64,000 bases of DNA from Chinchilla lanigera. Lineage: Eukaryota > Chordata > Mammalia > Rodentia > Chinchillidae. The DNA lies in assembly GCF_000276665.1 (NCBI RefSeq), contig NW_004955405.1, positions 15,784,553 through 15,848,552 of the forward strand. Reading direction: 5' to 3'. Position 1 is the stretch's first letter. Each line of letters begins with the position of its first letter. Below, one piece after another: positions 1-11,040 of this stretch. The notes under the pieces are model-generated. The model saw only the letters and a program-made list of their open reading frames with translations, was not told the DNA's origin and ran no database searches. The position numbers and the translations under genes are program-made.

Positions 1-59
1 TCATTTTTAATAATTACTCTTAATAGTTACATTTTACATTTAATCCACATTAAATCCTG

Positions 60-400
60 TCTGATTCTTATCTATAGTTTTTCCATGGGATGGCTGTAAT
101 AGCCTCCTAACTTTACTCCTTTCTATTCTAGCAGATATAGTATTGTTTTGAAAATGTAAATTAGAACATATTATTTTCCTGTCTAAAGGCTTCCCCTTTT
201 ACTTAGGATAAAATCTTGCATCTTCAAAGTCGCCTCGCATGATCCGACCTCTTTCTACCTGGGCAACCTCGTCTTCTCCGTGCTCCCCCTTGCCTACTGC
301 GCTTTGGTTCACGGATGCGTTTCAAATCCTCAGATATACTCAGCGCGTAGCACAATGCTCGAGTCCAGACCCCTGCCTGTACTGTTTTTCTCCAAACTGA
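60..400 (+). repeat. L2 LINE fragment (3' ORF/3'UTR part)
   Basis: The order of motifs follows the L2 sense strand: a 'TAATAGCCTCCTAACT' start, 'GGCTTCCCCTTTTACT..AGGATAAAATC', then 'CGCATGATCCGACCTCTTTCTACCTGGG' in pieces. These correspond to the well-known L2 tract reading roughly 'aggcttcccat..actcagagtaaaatcc..gcatgatctggcccctgcctacc'. Heavily diverged, not coding. Confidence 0.7.
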
Positions 401-765
401 TTTGTAAAATTAAACCCACGTATGAACTATTGAATTTGTAAAATGTTGGACATCTTAAAGAAAAATTTTCTTTTACTACTGACTTTTTAAGAAAGTAATT
501 GACTTTTAATTCATTATAACAAGTCTCAGAATGAGCTGGTCAGTGTGAGCAGATAAAAGGCAAAGCAACACAGTAGGTTATCCTGCTGTGCACAGCTGTC
601 TGGCTCTGAAGTATTTCAATAGGAAATAAGTTGTGACTTTAGTGTCTTCAAGATCACACTTGCATTCTAACTACCACAAGAAAAATATCTGCTCATCTCT
701 TTTAGGGATGTTAAAGGCACGTCTTACATTGGAAAATATAAAAATCCCTTGGGAGAAATTTTAAT
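401..765. other. Unassigned AT-rich sequence
   Basis: No repeat family, RNA gene or plausible exon was recognised here. It separates two L2 fragments that may have been one element. Confidence 0.4.
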
Positions 766-766
766 G

Positions 767-925
767 GAGCCAGGCATGGTGGCGCATGCCTGTAATCCCA
801 GGACTCAGGAGGCTGAGGCAGGAGGATCATTGTGAGTTTGAGACCAGCCTGGGCTACAAAGTGAGCTCAAGGTCAGCTTGCACTGCATAGAGAGACCCCA
901 TCTCAAAAAGACAAAAAGAAAAAAG
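767..925 (+). repeat. B1 SINE
   Basis: Full-length 7SL-derived B1: 'GCCAGGCATGGTGGCGCATG', 'CCTGTAATCCCAGGACTCAG', 'GAGACCAGCCTGGGCTACAA', 'AGAGACCCCATCTCAAAAAG', then an A-rich tail. The internal B1 duplication is present as two 'CAGCCTGG/CAGCTTGC' halves. An apparent reading frame on the opposite strand is only the SINE read in antisense. Confidence 0.93.
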
Positions 926-1334
926 AAATTCTGATGGAAACTTTAAGATACTGGTTAAAGCTGAAGACAAATGCTTCTGACTAGCACATCTTGGGTTCTC
1001 ACAGAGAAATGAGGCATCTTGCCGAATCACTGCTGTTTCCTGGCCAGTGAAGAATAAGAGAATAATTAGAGAGCAAAAGGAGAACCTGAGTGACAGGACC
1101 AGCAGGGGACGCAGGAACCAGTGCATTCACCACATAAACTAAAATTGTCCCTTAGCAAAATTCACTTGATGACTTTAAAAATCTTGTTGGAGCCTGTGTG
1201 AGTCAAACAAAAACAGTTTCCATCACATTATCTCTCAGATATTAGAACATGTGCTTCTTTTGTTTCATGCAGATTTTTGCTCGCATCTGACCTTTTTAAA
1301 GAGACTTTCCTGGTGCCCAGCTCTGCTTAAACTA

Positions 1335-1557
1335 GCTTAGCTCTCTTTCCACTCCCTCCATTTATGCTGTGTTTGTTTTCCTTTTATTGCTTCTCACCAT
1401 TTGACATCATTTTCTGTGTTTATTTGCTCACTGACCGTCTCTCCTGCTGGAATGTAATCTCTGAAGGGGCTGATAATTTTTCTGTTCTGTAAATCACTGT
1501 GTGCCAAATGCCAGGCAATAACCAGCACCTAATAGATTGTTGATTGAATAAATAGTT
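1335..1557 (+). repeat. L2 LINE 3' end
   Basis: 'CTGGAATGTAATCTCTGAAG', 'GTGCCAAATGCCAGGCAATA' and 'TAATAGATTGTTGATTGAAT' follow the L2 terminal order (aatgtaagctcc..gggcaggg..gtgcctggcac..caataaatatttgttgaat). Confidence 0.75.
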
Positions 1558-1644
1558 CTTGGCATTTCTCTAACTCTCTATATTATGGCAGAAATTCTGT
1601 ACTCTCCCAGATATGGAAAGAATAGGCAATGGAAAATTTTTATT

Positions 1645-1802
1645 GAATACTTTTTTTGTCTTTTTGAAACAGTATTTCAATATGCAGTTCAGGCTGGACT
1701 TAAACTCATTTTGTAGCCCACGCTGGCCTCCAGCTCCTAGCGATCCTCCTGCCTTAGCCTCCCAAGTGCTAGGATTACAGGTGTGTGCCACCACACCCAA
1801 TT
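1645..1802 (-). repeat. B1 SINE (antisense)
   Basis: T-rich start, 'CAGTTCAGGCTGGACTTAAA', 'TAGCCCACGCTGGCCTCCAG', 'GATTACAGGTGTGTGCCACC'. Full B1 read in reverse. The apparent 76- and 67-residue frames here are translations of the SINE. Confidence 0.93.
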
Positions 1803-2244
1803 TGAATACTTTCTAAGTGGATTTTATTTTATATTTTAGAAATTAAGAAAATAGATGGATAAGGTAGGTAGAAGAGAAAATATGTCATTCCAGTAAAAGT
1901 TAAACATACATACTAAAATCTTGGTAAATTTTTAAAAAGGTATATCCTTCCTTAGTACCCTCCCTTTGCTCTACTCATAAAGCAAGAAGAAGGCATTGCC
2001 TCTCAGTTAGCTTGAAAATACAATTTTAATATTTTAGTGGGTAGGGAGAGAGTTGTTGATGGTGGATGTTCCCTGTCCATAGCCTGGAAAACAGATGAGT
2101 AACGTGTGAGAGCTGAAGAAAGCAGACTTTTAGGGGAGGGAGAGCCTCTGGATTCCCTCAGCGCTCAACTGAGGCCCTGGTTCCAGTGGATTGCCAAGGT
2201 CCTCCTACACCTCTGCCTTTGGGCTCTGTGAGACAACCTAGTTC

Positions 2245-2425
2245 TTTTTATTGAACCCAGGGTTTGCACCTCAACCCCCCATCCCTGTTCGTATTTTATA
2301 TCTTTTATTTGGGGATAGGGTCATGCTAAATTAGTAAGTTACTTAGACCAGGCTTGAGTTTGTGATCCTCCTGCCACAGCCTCTCTGAAGGCTGGGATTA
2401 CAGGTGTACAATACCCTGCTCGGCA
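2245..2425 (-). repeat. Old ID/B1-type composite SINE (antisense)
   Basis: 'TTGAACCCAGGGTTTGCACC' resembles a decayed B-box region of an ID tail-proximal half; it is followed by a degenerate antisense B1-like part ending 'GGGATTACAGGTGTACAATA'. Much more diverged than the nearby B1 copies. Confidence 0.6.
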
Positions 2426-2589
2426 GAAAACTTCATTCTTTATAAGTTGATTCTTCTTCCTTCGTCCACTTCAAGCGGGTCTCTCTGACTGGCCATCAGA
2501 AGTTCTAACAAAGATTCTTCTTTTCAGTAAGCTGGGGTTTCCTGAGTCTGCCTCTTTCTGTCCAGCAGCATAAAGTTACCCTGATGAAG

Positions 2590-2975
2590 GGGTGATGTAA
2601 TGATTGGTACCTTGTGTCAACTTGAGAAGTTTAGACGTTTAACTCAGCAGGGGGCCAGGGCCCTCACTTTGTAAACATCCTCATCCTGTGCAAGAGGAGG
2701 CCCGGGAGATGGTATGAGTGCCACACCCCACCTAGAGGGGTGGGCTGCTTACCATATAAAGGACAAAAAGAAGCTTCCTCTTCCCCGTTTTTCCTTCTTG
2801 CTGCTTTTGCTGTCTTCTGCCGCCTTGAAGTGCTGCCCCTGTGCCCTGCCACCCTGCCCAGAGCCAGCTGATTATGGACTGAAATCTCTACAACCTGTGA
2901 GCTAAATAAATCTTTCCTTCCTTAATTTCAAGTGTGGGGTATTTTGTCCCAGCGATGAGAGAAAAGTAAGTGAGA
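2590..2975 (+). mobile_element. Solo LTR, MaLR/ERVL-like
   Basis: Begins near 'TGATGTAATGATTGGTACC' and ends 'GGTATTTTGTCCCAGCGATG', typical of MaLR-class LTR 3' ends. A TATA-like 'CCATATAAAGG' (about 2752) and an 'AATAAA' polyadenylation signal (about 2906) are in the right order for a plus-strand LTR. No internal retroviral sequence flanks it, so it is read as a solo LTR. Subfamily not assigned. Confidence 0.65.
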
Positions 2976-2984
2976 GAGGTGACA

Positions 2985-4310
2985 ACAGCACACTCAGTAC
3001 CAGTCTCAACTCTCTGTTCAGTGTGGAGACGCTTGTAAATATGTAAGATCCGTTTTGTTTTCTGTCTTTACAAAGTCTCCTTGAAAGATACTTGCACAAG
3101 GAACCTTAGAAGACATCCAGGCTTGAAAATATATTTCTGCTGTGTCCTCTGAAAAGTTCTCTACGATCTCCAATACTCTGTAATTCAAACTGACTATCTT
3201 AATAATTTCTTTCCCTAATAATTGCATTAAAACTGACACCTCTGCTTTTCTAAGGGCAATGAAATGTTTGCAAGGTTTCTTTGTGAAGCCAGAGTAAGAG
3301 TTTTAGCATGGCCTCTTTATCACAATGAGTATCATATCCACGACTCTCTTGGTTTTCTTATCTAAACGGAGCGTGAGAGTTTTCTCATCAACTACTATCA
3401 GTCAGAACAGCAACTTCTTTTCATTCCAAACTCACTCTTATTGCTACCACTCCATTTATCTTTATTAACTGGAAAAAAATATTTGAAGTACATGGGCCCC
3501 TGTTCCCTATTATTTCCCAAACAATATTAAAAGATGAAGATTTTCATTTCTATAATATAGTTTTGCTGCTTATCAAGAGCCTCAGAAGCTGAGCATGTGA
3601 TACTTGAAGAAAAGATAATTTGATTTTTGTGGTCTCTTCGGGAAGCATAAACTGAAAAATCTTGGGAAGAAAGCAAACTCATTTTTGAGTGTGTGCCAAA
3701 ATAATATGGATCTTATCTGGCATGCTCAAGCGGTATCTTCTGGATTTAGAGACTTGCCTGGTTCTAGGGTTTTCTGTTTGTTACGTAGCGTAGGGCTGGG
3801 TCACACAAGGTGAGAAAGGAGGGTACAGAGTGCCTGGCAAGCTGGAGACTTGTATCTTGATAAACCTGGTCCAGGTTTAAATGAAGCCTACCTCGGGCTC
3901 CTCAAATGCTCATTATCCATCACTATTGTCCAAAACATAGGCCTTGCCTTCTCTTTCCTTCATATCACCCTCGGTCCACACTGGGTTATCTACCTATCAC
4001 GTAACAGTCAGCCAGGCTATTCAGGCACAAAGCTGTTGTAATCTGTGTGGGGAAATCTTGATACACACATCACTGTATATACACAAAAGTAATCTGATTC
4101 ACAGGCTCTAATTTCTTTATTCTCTTCCAGTCCATGTAAAATGCTCTCTTTTCACTTCTTAGAAAGTATTTTTTCCTTTGTTTTTCCAGGTTAACTTTTA
4201 GGTTCATTTTATGAAAGCCTATAATGTCTTATATATTTATGTCCTTTAGTTTCTCATCCACTGAAGCTTCTCTGGTTTTTTGTTTTGTTTTGGTTTGGTT
4301 TGTTTGTTCC
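2985..4310. other. Unassigned intergenic/intronic sequence
   Basis: About 1.3 kb with no recognised exon, RNA gene or repeat. Short frames of 60-73 codons on both strands show no motif or codon regularity. Confidence 0.4.
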
Positions 4311-4314
4311 GGTT

Positions 4315-4465
4315 TTATTGTCTTTTTGAGACAGGGTTTTGCTGTGCAGTTCAGGCTGGCCTTGAATTCACTTTGTAACCCAGGCTGGTCTCAAATGCAC
4401 AGAAATCCTCCTGCCTCAGCCTCTTGAGTGCTGGGATTATAGGTGTGTGCCACCACACCCAGCTT
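4315..4465 (-). repeat. B1 SINE (antisense)
   Basis: 'TTTTTGAGACAGGGTTTTGC', 'CAGGCTGGCCTTGAATTCAC', 'GTGCTGGGATTATAGGTGTG', 'CCACCACACCCAGC'. Preceded by a TTTTG-rich tail (the A-tail of the minus-strand element). Confidence 0.93.
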
Positions 4466-5199
4466 TAAAACTTCTCTTAAGCGGTCATTTTTTCCTGGGC
4501 ATATAGACTCTGGCCAGTTCCTTTAATTTCTTTCTTTTCCAAAAAGATTTTCCTAATCGTTAATTCCTCATGGCCACAAAGCCTATAGATAAGGAAGCCA
4601 GAGTCAAAACCAGGCAATTTGAGTTCAGGGTCTAGAATTTTAGTCAATGTAATGTCTGACCACTAAAAATGAACATGGGGTGGGAATAACACATGGGGTC
4701 TAGGATAGGAAAAACATTCTGCGGCAGCTGTTCCAAATGCCAGTTCAAGACTTCTCATGAGATCAGGTGGGGGCCTATGACCAGGATGCCCTAAAAAAAG
4801 GGCAGGGGAGATACAGATTTTGTTTCATTGCTGTCTCAGAGCTGGTATTAATCATGGTGCATCATGAATCTTAGTATCATTTCCAAATCTGCTTCATACT
4901 TTTTTCCTGCAGAACTCTGGGTTCTCATGAAATAGAATTCCTAGATGACCTGTTTTTCCAAAGTTCCCAAATGAAGGCCTGAGGATTGATAGGGTCTTCT
5001 CTACCAATCTGGCACACATGCCCAACCAAACCTGTGAATACGTTCGTGTCCTCACACACACACACGAGCACCCAGAAACCCAGTCTCGATATGAGAGATG
5101 CTGGAATTATCTCTTTAAAAAGTACCAGTTTGTAAATGTCCCTTGATTTCAAGTTTTTTCCCTCCTACGTCTTCCTAGTCTGTGTTCATTTCTTCTAAG

Positions 5200-5700
5200 G
5201 ATCATAATGTACCTGTTTTGCTACAATTGCCATGTAGCGAAGCACTCTCAACTTATTGACGTGAAACAGCAAAAGTGTTATTGTGTCTTGTAGATTCTAC
5301 GGGACAGACTCAGGGCCTCTATGCTGGCGAATTCAGACAGTGATTAAGCCTGTAGCAGCAGATTGGGATGGGGACAGGGAGGACTGAAGCAACTAGAGGC
5401 TAGCTGTCTCTGTCTCTGTCTCTCCCCTTTGCTTCAGAGCTCTCCATGTGGGCCCTCCACATGAATTAGTCTGGGAGCTCTTATATCATGCTGGCCTCAG
5501 AGTATTTGGATTTGTTACACGGCAGTTCAGTGTTATGAAACACAGTGCTCTAGCCAAAAAGACAGAAGCTGCTTCGCCTTTCATGACCTAGCTTCAGAAG
5601 TCATGTAAGTGTTACTTTTATTGCATCCTGCTGGTTATATGCAAGTCACAAGACTGCCTGGACCTGAGCTTCTGATGGGACAAAGTTCTAGGAGCATCAT
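5200..5700. repeat. Ancient mammalian interspersed repeat (family uncertain)
   Basis: The layout 'TCTTGTAGATTCTACGGGAC..AGACTCAGGGC..CTCCATGTGGGCC..GCAAGTCACAAG' recalls an old mammal-wide LTR or DNA-transposon family with 'ctgtgggtcagg..ctccatgtgg..caagtcaca' blocks. I could not name it. No coding potential. Confidence 0.4.
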
Positions 5701-5744
5701 ACCATTTTTCTTTTCTGTTATTTTTGTTTGTTTGTTTGATTTTC

Positions 5745-5910
5745 AACTATTATAGGCACGTCCCTATAATCCCAGCACTTGGGAGGCTGAGACAGGAGGA
5801 TTATTGGAAGTTCGAGGCCATCCTGGGCTACAAAGTGAGTTCAAGGCCAGCCTGAACTGCATAGTGAAACCCTGTTTCAAAAAAGACAAAGGAAAAAAAA
5901 AAAAAAAACT
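5745..5910 (+). repeat. B1 SINE
   Basis: 'CCTATAATCCCAGCACTTGG', 'GCTGAGACAGGAGGATTATT', 'CCTGGGCTACAAAGTGAGTT', 'CCTGTTTCAAAAAAGAC', then a 15-A run. The first 20 or so bases are degraded. Confidence 0.9.
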
Positions 5911-5998
5911 ACAACAGTTTATTACCTACCACTGCTGCGGATCCTTTTTAAATCCTATGGAGAATATTCCTACTTTTGTAGGGAATCAATGGAGTTAG

Positions 5999-7884
5999 GT
6001 TCAGAGTGCAGTTTCCTATCATGCTTCTGCGAGCAGTGGTTCTAATCCAATACAGTTTTCTCTTTTTGTTTGTTTTGTTTCTTCTTCTTGCAATACAGTT
6101 TTCATAGCCTTTACCTGCTACTTATGCTATTTGTTTCAGGTTTGAGCCATCTAGTGGCCGTCCTTGGAGATGCATTCTTGGAGACGCGTGACCTGTATGT
6201 AGTCAGTTACAAAATCCTTTAATGTGCCGAGGGTCAGACCGGTGTATGTACGTTTTGGGGTTAGCCTTGTAGTTTGTACAATTTTATAGGATTATTTGCT
6301 TGATATCTATTATTTCCACAATATCTTTAATACTTTTGAGCTTTTAGTATGTTCCTTCCTAGAGCACTGGCTAGAAATCCAGGGCTTTATATTCCTTGGT
6401 CTGTTATATAGCACTTCACCCCTGTACCTGCAGGTGAGGCAAACAATAAGATATCAGGGACAATACTGATTCTTCCCTACTCTTGGGAACAGAGTTTCTT
6501 TGTGTCATAATAAATAGTTTCCTTGGAGTTTTAGGCTCCAGCTGAGATGTTTCTGCCGTTGCAGGATTGCCTGGTTACTGATCAAACAGACAATGGTACA
6601 AAAGCAAAAAAAAAAAAAAAGGCAGAAACTTTTTTCTGCATACTCTGACCCATAAAGACCCTTAGAACAAAAGGAAGATTTCTTTTGGAGCTCTTTCTGT
6701 CTGTAGTCACTGTGCAGTTCCAGATTCTAAGCTGCCTCTGAGCCCAAGACAAGACAGGAGAACAGAAGTGTGGATAAGGGGAAACTCACCACCAGCTCGG
6801 GGTTACCTCAGGTAGGGCTTCCTCCCCAAGTCTGCCCTGACCGCACACTTTCTAGCGCCCTCAGGTCACTGTTCTGTGCCGTCTGTCCAGAGTTTTGAGC
6901 CATATTTGTCAGGGAAGAAAATGAAGTGTGCTTACTCAACCTTGACACTGTACTCTGTTTAACAGTTAATGTCTGCTTTTGGCCTTTCTTTTCTTTCCCA
7001 TTATTATTTGAGATGGTTCTTTTGTCTGCTCTGTCATCAGTGTGTGAAATCACGTGAATACCTCTTGTGTTGGCTCCCCTATTAACGCTCTACTGCCATG
7101 TTGCTACCAACAAGATTTTTATTTTCAATTGCATGAATAAGGAATATTTACCAGTTTTCTCTAGAAAAACAGTAAACAACAATAACAACTCTCTTCCTAA
7201 TCTGCAAACCAAACCAAAACCTCAAGGGTCTTAGTGTTTCTTAGTCAAGAATATACTGCATAGTAATGAGATTGCCTACATGAAAAGGACAGTTACATTG
7301 GATCTTCTGGATTCTGGAGATTCAGTGTTTTGTGTTTCACATTAGTTTGGTTACTTGGATTAAAATATAGCTATTATTTACCTTCTCATCTCTGCTTTCT
7401 TTTGAACTTCAGCCTCTGCTGGCCATCATTTGTACATCTCATTGTCTTTTCAATTTACCCTTCTTGGTCCTTCTCCACCCCGCTGTACGTTGCCACTCAG
7501 TTGGCACTGGTGTGACTATGGAATCATTGTTCCAAAGGAACCTCAAAATGGCCTTAGCTAAAAGCCTTATCTGATGCAATGCCAATTACTCCCTGAAAAG
7601 AATCATTATTACTTACATTTACCATCTCTTTAAATTTCAGCCCATTTTTTAAAGAAGGTGTATACTAAGAAGATTTGTGCCTCACTTTATTTTTAGTATT
7701 GATAAATATTTTTTGCCAAACTACCCCCAAAACTCAATAATATAATAATAATTATGTCTAAGAAGTTGATGATTTAGAAGAAACAAGATAACCACACATA
7801 CAAGGATGAGGACAAGCACAAGTCCATTCTATAAATAAGTGTCGAAGCCTCTGCTGGATGGTATCTTTGAGCTTTCACTTCAAG
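5999..7884. other. Unassigned sequence
   Basis: No convincing exon or repeat recognised in about 1.9 kb. It contains a pure A run (about 6606-6620). The 81-codon minus frame near 6808-7053 lacks any recognisable domain. Confidence 0.4.
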
Positions 7885-7888
7885 AGTG

Positions 7889-7967
7889 TGGCTTTGGTGT
7901 ATATAGGCAGTGGTAGAGCACTTGCCTGACCTGTGAAGTTTTGACCCCCAACACTGGAAAAAAAAGT
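7889..7967 (+). repeat. Old ID-type SINE
   Basis: 'TATATAGGCAGTGGTAGAGC' (A-box region), 'ACTTGCCTGACC', 'GTTTTGACCCCCAACACTGG' (decayed B box) then an A run. The 'GGTAGAGC' A-box form is older than the 'GGCACAGC' form of the young copies. Confidence 0.7.
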
Positions 7968-8349
7968 ATGTTCGGTTGAAGAGATGGAATAAGACAAGTA
8001 AGAAAGGGACACTTCAAGCTTAATTGGAACAATGGGATTTAGATGCGGAATGGGAATAAGAAATGCGTAAGTCATGGAAGGTGAAGTGACAGGAAAGGAC
8101 ACACCCAAGTGTATACTACCATGAAAAGGAAAAAGAGGCAGAGTTTCAATAGCCACTTTTTACCTTTCCAGAAGATTAAGAAACAGATTGGAGGGAATAT
8201 AAAACATATGGCAAAAAAAGAAACCAACAACAACAAAACACCAACGTATATGGCTCTTGGGATTAGGAATTAGAAAGCACTTAATTGTAAAATGATTGTT
8301 GCTTAAATTTTTCCACGTGGCCATTGGGTTGATCCAGTTTAAAATCTCA

Positions 8350-8450
8350 GGTCTTGCTGGGCATTTAGCTCAGCGGCACAGTGCCTGCCTGGCAAGCCCA
8401 AGGTCATGAGTTCAATTCCCCATACAAAAAAACAAACAAAGAAAAAACCC
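8350..8450 (+). repeat. ID-type SINE
   Basis: 'GCATTTAGCTCAGCGGCACA' (A box), 'CTGCCTGGCAAGCCCAAGGT', 'GAGTTCAATTCCC' (B box), then A/CAAA-rich tail. Confidence 0.9.
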
Positions 8451-8909
8451 AACAAGCATATTAATCAGTAACTTGAATTACCCAAAATAATGGATCTAAC
8501 ACTGAACTAAGACTGTCAGCTAATGATGGAGCAGTCTATTGTTCTAGCTTGACTGGTTACTATGAAATTTCTTTGCTGGTTATACATGGTTATACATGAT
8601 TGTCTATCAGTAGAAATGCTGAGGATTGATTTGTTTGCACATAAGAAATTTACAGTGCTTAGCTGATAGTCTGAAAGCTTTAGGAGGAGGTATGCCTTTC
8701 TCTAAAAATTCGTAAGAAATTGAATATTTGGATTCAGACATGTATTCTCCCATAGAAAAATTCATTTAAATAATAATGCACTTCCAAGATGAGGCTCAAT
8801 AACCGAATCCATAATGCAATTGAAAAGTGAAATGTCTTCAAATGAAAAGGCAGTTTTAAAAAAATGATGCAATATTGCTTTTTAAACAAAACAGGAAAAC
8901 AAGGCTTTT

Positions 8910-9004
8910 CTTCTCTGCTCTACTACTCTTTGGTTGTGTGAATCTGACCAGATCATTTTCCCTTTCCATCCTGCAATTTCTTCATCTGTGAAATGAAAGT
9001 GTTA
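8910..9004 (+). repeat. MIR fragment
   Basis: 'GGTTGTGTGAATCTGACCAG' and 'TTCTTCATCTGTGAAATGAA' match the MIR core-to-3' order (gtgtgaccttgggcaa..ctcatctgtaaaatg). It is cut at its end by the next ID SINE. Confidence 0.7.
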
Positions 9005-9006
9005 GA

Positions 9007-9098
9007 GGGGGCTGGGGATTTAGCTCAGCGGTACAGCACCTGCCTGGCAAGTGTAAGGTCGTGAGTTCAATTCCCGGTACTGAGAAAAAAAAAAAAAG
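9007..9098 (+). repeat. ID-type SINE, young
   Basis: 'GGGGATTTAGCTCAGCGGTA', 'ACCTGCCTGGCAAG', 'GAGTTCAATTCCCGGTACTG', 13-A tail. Imperfect flanking duplication 'AAGTGTTAGAGG' / 'AAGTATTGGAGAGG' marks the insertion into MIR-derived DNA. Confidence 0.93.
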
Positions 9099-9829
9099 TA
9101 TTGGAGAGGAAAGCATGTTTTTTTAAAAAGCCTTTTCCATTCCTGTACCCACCAAAAGGAACTGAAAGAAGCTAAGTAACGAATGAAAATCTATCTATGT
9201 AGGCACTAAGAAAGGCTTTAACTTTGTGCTACAAAATCATCCACATTATCCAGAAAGAACAGCACCCACAAAGATATTCATCTAGAAAGAACATCACTTG
9301 AAATAACTTAGAAAGAGAAGCTAGGTTCAGATGCAGGAGTCTCTTGCTTCTGGACACAAGGAAACTGGGAATGAGACAGAGGTACCTCTAACTCTAGTCA
9401 GTTGAGAAAAATGAGGCCTGCAAAGGATGGGTAGGCTTCAAGAAAGATATCAAACCCCCTACTTTGAAACCCTTTTCTGGTAGACTTCTGTAAGAGGCGA
9501 TGGCATGTCTGGACGTTCTATTGAGGGTGGATGAGAGGATGCAGGTGGTTGGAAGAAGGCCCTGAAAGCTGACTTTACATTGGACTAAGAAATGTCAACA
9601 ATCAATATCAAAGAACTGGAAAGGGGGGGGGCACCAGTGAAATTATGGGGCCGGAAATCTCAGGTACCGTTCAGCTCTGCCGCTGACATAAATAATGGAA
9701 CAGGAGGAAGAAGCTCTCAGTTAAAGAAACATTTTCTTCTTTGGAAAACACTCCAGAGGGTAAACACTGAAAGGTTTTGGAAATGCCAGTGAAGCTCCAA
9801 TATTAAGAAAGAGGAGGAGCAATGATGCT
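9099..9829. other. Unassigned sequence
   Basis: No recognised repeat or gene. Contains an eight-G run near 9625. Confidence 0.4.
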
Positions 9830-10380
9830 CAAGAGTCAAAATAGGTTTATTTAGAACAAACCTGAGAGGGACCCTTGGTATGAGGACTAGGCAGCCCCAT
9901 CTCTTACAGACTTGAGGCTTTTATGGGGTTAAGGGCTGGGGGGTGAGAAGGGGGGTTGGAACTGGGCTGGGCTAGTTGTCCTTCAGGCAGGCAATGGGCA
10001 GCCTGTGTACTGTTGATAAGGGGAGTTGAGCAGAAGCAAGCATGACCGGGCTTCAGGCTGGCAACCTGAGGGGGCTGACGGAATTTGAAACCTTATGGGC
10101 ATGAGAGCGAAGGGGTGCCTCGGTCTCAAGGTGCTGCTTGGGTTCCTTCCCCCAGGCCTCAGGCAGCAAGCAGACAGCGCTGCAGCCTTTATGTCTCACT
10201 CTGTGGATCCAGTATGCTAAGGGGTGCTAGGCTCAGGCACTCAAAAGCCAAGCGTCTCATAGCGGGAAGAAGTGAGACCCGTCACAGGGACTTGCAGTGC
10301 GCCATGTCTGACTGCCGAGGGAGCCCACCTCAGCCACCAGCACAATCCTTTTATGAATAAAAAGAGGGCAAATTGCTAGT
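9830..10380. other. GC-richer block, possible LTR-derived sequence
   Basis: Base composition changes sharply relative to both sides, with many CpG and GGG runs from about 9880 to 10330. It starts near 'AAAATAGGTTTATTTAGAAC' and ends near an 'AATAAA' at 10357. This could be an endogenous retroviral LTR or internal fragment in either orientation, but I could not match it to a named family. The 91-codon frame inside (10085-10360) has no recognisable domain. Confidence 0.35.
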
Positions 10381-10894
10381 CTTTTGAGAAAGATAAAGAA
10401 TCAGGAAGGAGGCCCGGATAGGCTGTTGCCAAATGGTTTCCTATGAAATAATTTTCATATGGCGCACAGCAGAAAATTAGAAGGGCTGAAATCTAAATAT
10501 CCTAAAAGTTAATGGATAATAAATCTTTATCATGAATTTTTATGCTGACAGAAGTACAGATTTAGATGGAACAAAGTAAAAGTGGTAAGTGACAGCTTCA
10601 TAGTGACACTGAGCTTCGAGCACTTTCAGGTTCAATTCAAGCTTTTTGTCAGCCTCACTGTGAAGGCCTCCTACAGAAAGGTCAGGAGTGTGCTCATCGG
10701 GGTTGGGAGGCTCATGTAAAGTACTCTGCAATGTACAAGTGGAGCAGAGGGAGAGGGGAGAATTTTTTTGGATGTGAGCCAAGGTTTGGAATAAAAAAGA
10801 AAGATCAGTTTTTTAAAAATATAGTAGAAGTGGCACCCAGCCCTTCACCTCCAGGAGGATCTTGTGCTAAAGTTAAAAGCAGAACCAAGTGCTG

Positions 10895-11040
10895 GCGGGT
10901 ATATAAAGGCTCTGGAGGAAGACTCCTCCAGATACACGCTGCCGAAGCTCTCAGTGTCCTGCTTCTCTTGGTCCCTGGTCCTTCCTACAGAGACCACCAC
11001 CATCCTTGCCCACAGCCTGCCTGACTTGGAGAGGACAGAG
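10895..11040 (+). promoter_or_regulatory. Promoter-like TATA context (weak)
   Basis: 'GGGTATATAAAGGCTCTGGA' holds a consensus TATA box at about 10900-10907. A perfect 8-bp stem (CTGGAGGA/TCCTCCAG, 10912-10931, loop AGAC) follows. About 110 bp of pyrimidine-rich leader-like sequence runs into the YWHAQ pseudogene. It may be leftover from another gene or LTR. No evidence of activity. Confidence 0.25.

Noticed and set aside
1570..1816. Small frames with 'CNPSTWEAKAGG'-like peptides
   Set aside because: They are B1 SINE sequence read through. The same peptide type recurs at 5804-5998 and 30046-30270.
9007..9098. tRNA gene (A and B boxes present)
   Set aside because: The A and B boxes belong to the ID SINE. 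The remainder cannot fold as a cloverleaf, it has a poly(A) tail and target duplications, and it recurs many times.
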